From Confluentibacter sediminis (GTDB lineage Bacteria > Bacteroidota > Bacteroidia > Flavobacteriales > Flavobacteriaceae): DNA of 64,000 bases. Positions 61,557 to 64,000 of this stretch are shown one piece after another. How positions within the stretch are numbered: the first letter of the stretch is position 1; the number at the start of each line of letters is the position of its first letter. Both the position numbers and the translations under genes were made by a program. The notes under the pieces are model-generated. The model worked only from the letters and a program-made list of their open reading frames with translations, ran no database searches and was not told the DNA's origin. The stretch covers positions 62,001 through 126,000 of the forward strand of contig NZ_QKPO01000005.1 in the NCBI RefSeq assembly GCF_003258355.1, written 5' to 3'.

Positions 61557-62592
61557 AGTTTTTCCAACCTTGTGCTTTTAAAGGTATTTTCGATTCCGAT
61601 CTTGTAACCAAGTGCATACCTGATTCTGCTTCTTTCATAAAACCAATGACAGTAAAATTTGGGTTTGCTTTAATTTTAGGAAAATCTTCTTGAGATATTG
61701 TAAATAACAATTCATAATCCTCTCCCCCATTTAAAGCTACCGTTGTACTATCTATATTGAATTCTTCACAAACCGAAATAACAGCTGGGTCTAAAGGAAT
61801 TTTTTCTTCATATAAATCACACCCTACACCACTTTGCTTACACAGATGAATAATTTCAGAAGACAACCCATCACTTATGTCTATCATGGACGTTGGTTTC
61901 ACATCCAAATCATTAAGCAATTTAACAATATCTTTTCTGGCTTCAGGTTTCAATTGACGTTCAACGATATAAGTATAAGGCTCTAAATCTGGTTGAGAAC
62001 TTGGGTTTACTTTATAAACTTCTTTTTCACGTTCTAGCACCTGCAAACCCATATAAGCACCACCTAAATCACCACTTACAACCAATAAATCATTTGGTTT
62101 AGCTCCATCTCTGTAAACCTCTTTTCCTTCTTCAACTTCACCAATGGCAGTAACAGAAATTAACAATCCGGTGTTAGAAGATGTTGTATCTCCACCAATT
62201 AAATCAACATTATAAATATTGGTTGCCGTTTCGATACCAGCATATAAATCTTCAAGAGCTTCCAATGGAAATCTGTTAGAAACCGCAATGGAAACAGTAA
62301 TTTGTGTTGGCGTTGCATTCATGGCATACACATCAGACAAATTAACGATCACGGCTTTATATCCTAAATGCTTTAAAGGCATATAACTCAAATCAAAATG
62401 CACGCTTTCAACAAGTAAATCTGTTGTTAAAACAACCTTTTTGTTTTTAAAATCTAACACAGCAGCATCATCCCCAACCCCTTTTAGAGTCGAAGTATGT
62501 TTTATTCTAAAATTTTTAGTTAAATGCTCTATAAGCGCGAATTCACCCAAATGGCTTAAAGGTGTTCTTTCTTGGTTTTTATCTTCTATCAT
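61546..62592 (-). CDS. thiL: Thiamine-monophosphate kinase
   Basis: A 348-residue ATP-dependent kinase making thiamine pyrophosphate, of the PurM/ThiL fold. Motifs are LKGVGDDAAVLD (about 39-50), TTDLLVESVHFD (about 57-68), GGDTTSSNTGLLISVTAIG (about 134-152), VVSGDLGGAYMGLQVL and MIDISDGLSSEIIHLC. No other thiamin gene is adjacent. It is convergent with the small CxxC gene, overlapping by 11 bp. Confidence 0.94.
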   Translation of the reverse strand: MIEDKNQERTPLSHLGEFALIEHLTKNFRIKHTSTLKGVGDDAAVLDFKNKKVVLTTDLLVESVHFDLSYMPLKHLGYKAVIVNLSDVYAMNATPTQITVSIAVSNRFPLEALEDLYAGIETATNIYNVDLIGGDTTSSNTGLLISVTAIGEVEEGKEVYRDGAKPNDLLVVSGDLGGAYMGLQVLEREKEVYKVNPSSQPDLEPYTYIVERQLKPEARKDIVKLLNDLDVKPTSMIDISDGLSSEIIHLCKQSGVGCDLYEEKIPLDPAVISVCEEFNIDSTTVALNGGEDYELLFTISQEDFPKIKANPNFTVIGFMKEAESGMHLVTRSESKIPLKAQGWKNFNV

Positions 62593-62712
62593 GCTACAAA
62601 AATAAGGAGCATTGTTTACATATCCATCTTTCTATTCAAATCTATAATAAAAACCTATGAAACTATATGCTAATATAATGTTAGGTTATGTAAAAATCCA
62701 TGACATATATTG

Positions 62713-62720
62713 TATATTTG
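62713..62720 (+). promoter_or_regulatory. Putative -7 element for the suf genes
   Basis: TATATTTG followed by CAG matches TAnnTTTG, 33 bp upstream of the sufA ATG at 62753. A TTATG about 22 bp upstream is only a weak -33 match. Confidence 0.5.
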
Positions 62721-62752
62721 CAGTCTATTTAGACAAAATCTATATAACGATT

Positions 62753-63082
62753 ATGATTAAAGTTTCAGAAATAGCCAAAAAGAAAGTCATTGAACTTATG
62801 TCTGATGATGGCTTTAACCCTACGACAGACTATGTTCGCGTAGGTGTTAAGAGTGGTGGTTGCTCTGGTTTGTCTTACGATTTAAAATTTGATAACCAAC
62901 AACAAGAAGGAGACAAAGTGTTTGAAGACAATGGCATTAGAATTATAGTAGATAAAAAAAGTTTCTTATATTTAGTAGGTACCACCTTAGAATATTCTGG
63001 AGGATTAAACGGAACAGGTTTCGTGTTTAATAATCCTAACGCCAACCGTACTTGCGGTTGTGGTGAATCATTTTCATTATAA
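62753..63082 (+). CDS. sufA: A-type iron-sulfur cluster carrier (SufA/IscA/HesB family)
   Basis: A 109-residue protein from the ATG at 62753 (MIKVSEIAKKKVIELM); an upstream in-frame ATG adds an unlikely 32-residue leader. The three cluster-binding cysteines are C37 in GGCSGLSYDL, and C101 and C103 in RTCGCGE at the C-terminus. It should pass Fe-S clusters to apo-proteins. It is the first gene of a suf cluster in which sufB follows, interrupted by a four-helix-bundle gene. Confidence 0.94.
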   Translation: MIKVSEIAKKKVIELMSDDGFNPTTDYVRVGVKSGGCSGLSYDLKFDNQQQEGDKVFEDNGIRIIVDKKSFLYLVGTTLEYSGGLNGTGFVFNNPNANRTCGCGESFSL

Positions 63083-63091
63083 TTTTATAAG

Positions 63092-63116
63092 GTTGAAAGT
63101 TAAAAAGTTTTAAAGT
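63092..63116 (+). repeat. Left inverted repeat flanking the four-helix-bundle gene
   Basis: GTTGAAAGTTAAAAAGTTTT and the following AAAGT are near-identical to the reverse complement of 63482-63506 (only small indels and one base change). The pair brackets the gene at 63118-63456 very closely. Confidence 0.65.
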
Positions 63117-63117
63117 A

Positions 63118-63456
63118 ATGGCAAAGTTTAATTCTTTTGAAGAAATTATTTCATGGCAAAAAGCAAGGGAATTAAACAGAGACATTTATCATATAACAAA
63201 AGAAAACAAAAATTTTAATAATGATTTTGGTTTAAGAGACCAAATAAGACGTTCATGCATTTCAATATCTTCAAATATTGCTGAAGGTTTTGAAAGAGAA
63301 ACAACAAAAGAATTCATTCGCTTTTTATACATTGCAAAAGCATCCTCAGGAGAGTTTCGCTCGCAATTATACTTAGCTTACGATATAAATTACTTGAATT
63401 CAGAAGAATTTGAAAAATTAAAGTTAAAAGTAAATGAAGTTTCAAAAGTTAATTAG
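63118..63456 (+). CDS. Four-helix bundle protein (23S rRNA intervening-sequence/bS23-like)
   Basis: A 112-residue all-helical protein. The pattern FEEIISWQKARELNRDIYHI, GLRDQIRRSCISISSNIAEG and FIRFLYIAKASSGEFRSQLY is the signature of the four-helix-bundle family first named from 23S rRNA intervening sequences. Members include the accessory variability proteins of diversity-generating retroelements; most have no known function. It lies between sufA and sufB, which would normally be adjacent, and is bracketed by near-identical inverted repeats (63092-63116 and 63482-63506). It looks like an inserted element. Confidence 0.85.
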   Translation: MAKFNSFEEIISWQKARELNRDIYHITKENKNFNNDFGLRDQIRRSCISISSNIAEGFERETTKEFIRFLYIAKASSGEFRSQLYLAYDINYLNSEEFEKLKLKVNEVSKVN

Positions 63457-63481
63457 CGGTTTAATAAAATATTTAAACGCC

Positions 63482-63506
63482 ACTTTATAACTTTTTACTT
63501 TACAAC
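63482..63506 (-). repeat. Right inverted repeat flanking the four-helix-bundle gene
   Basis: The reverse complement reads GTTGTAAAGTAAAAAGTTAT then AAAGT, matching the left arm at 63092-63116 except for small differences. It ends 13 bp before the sufB start codon. Confidence 0.65.
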
Positions 63507-63519
63507 ATTAATACTAATT

Positions 63520-64000
63520 ATGAGTAAATACACGGAAGACGATTTAAGGGAAGAACTTAAAACCAAAGAATATGAATATGGTTTTTATACAGATATAGCA
63601 TCTGACACGTTTCCTATCGGTTTAAATGAAGACATAGTAAGAGCAATTTCCCTTAAAAAAGGTGAACCAGAATGGATGACCAATTGGAGGCTTGAAGCCT
63701 TTAAAGCTTGGAAAGAAATGACAGAACCCGAATGGGCCAATGTAAATTATGTGAAACCAGATTTTCAAGCAATTTCTTATTATTCTGCTCCTAATAGCAA
63801 ACCAAAATATGATAGTTTAGATGAAGTAGATCCTGAATTATTAGCAACATTTGCTAAGTTGGGAATATCATTGGATGAACAGAAAAAATTAACTGGCGTC
63901 GCTATGGATGTGGTAGTGGATTCTGTTTCTGTAGCAACGTCGTTCAAAAAAACATTGGGAGAAAAAGGTATTATTTTCTGCTCAATAAGTGAGGCTATTA
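63520..64000 (+). CDS. sufB: Fe-S cluster assembly protein SufB (partial, cut by window end)
   Basis: The gene starts at the ATG at 63520 and runs off the end, showing 160 of about 480 residues. The N-terminal SufB pattern is clear: EYGFYTDIASDTFPIGLNED, SLKKGEPEWMTNWRLEAFKAW and the later VVVDSVSVATSFKKTL. SufB is the scaffold of the SufBCD complex. Its start is 13 bp after the inverted repeat, and sufC and sufD are expected to follow. Confidence 0.95.
   Translation, partial: MSKYTEDDLREELKTKEYEYGFYTDIASDTFPIGLNEDIVRAISLKKGEPEWMTNWRLEAFKAWKEMTEPEWANVNYVKPDFQAISYYSAPNSKPKYDSLDEVDPELLATFAKLGISLDEQKKLTGVAMDVVVDSVSVATSFKKTLGEKGIIFCSISEAI

Noticed and set aside
63118-63456. Four-helix-bundle gene as part of a diversity-generating retroelement
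   Set aside because: No reverse transcriptase, template repeat or variable repeat is visible in the window.

Overview
This window reads as a low-GC chromosomal segment from a member of the family Flavobacteriaceae (phylum Bacteroidota), probably marine. The support is the Alternative Complex III operon, TAnnTTTG-type -7 promoter elements, the ExbB/ExbD/PorT-like cluster, DUF2723, DUF5686-like and SPOR proteins, and an isolated GH9 glucanase. Nearly all of it is densely packed core genome. I see no CRISPR array, prophage or insertion sequence. The first and last genes (actE, sufB) are cut by the window edges.

Layout. 1-7016 (minus): respiratory Alternative Complex III, actA-actB-actC-actD-actE. 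7229-7618: small SPOR protein. 7680-12196 (minus): rimP-nusA-infB, with a terminator-like hairpin in its leader. 12333-22152: universal stress protein, tRNA-Gln, a DUF2723 (GT117-like) membrane protein, polysaccharide deacetylase, a thioredoxin-fold protein without its cysteines, a metallophosphoesterase and DNA polymerase I. 22224-26161: DJ-1/PfpI protein, an atypical shikimate dehydrogenase, a DinB-like protein and a GH9 glucanase. 26405-30693: translation block rplM-rpsI-rpsB-tsf-pyrH-frr. 30759-38189: DUF5686-like barrel, RND/MMPL exporter, asnS, rpoN and a PAP2-like membrane protein. 38184-43388 (minus): PorT-like barrel, two ExbD, a small membrane protein, ExbB, tRNA-Ser, asparaginase and TatD.

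43456-52885 is the most unusual region. It holds an ECF-type sigma factor with a membrane/TPR putative anti-sigma protein (minus strand). Facing it on the plus strand are a secreted repeat protein, a lipoprotein, a 31-residue membrane peptide, a PKD-plus-barrel outer-membrane protein, a TPR-CHAT protease with a signal peptide and C-terminal anchor, a retropepsin-like protease and an orphan LuxR response regulator. Three plus-strand transcription units share an identically spaced element, GGGTAACA-N17-AT(A/C)TAA(G/C), which I propose is the promoter read by the sigma factor. Directly after the LuxR gene are two tandem copies of a 149-bp-period unit. Each copy has a palindrome about 44 bp upstream of an inferred start site, a -7-like box, a conserved core and a terminator-like hairpin. 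They look like two small RNA genes, or leaders, controlled by that regulator.

52981-63082: succinate dehydrogenase sdhCAB, an M24 aminopeptidase, aspartate kinase divergent from an ACT-like protein across a palindrome, an alpha/beta hydrolase, two tandem small CxxC proteins, thiL and sufA. 63118-63456 is a four-helix-bundle (23S intervening-sequence type) gene between near-identical inverted repeats, separating sufA from sufB. All functional statements come from motif recognition by eye; no database search was run.
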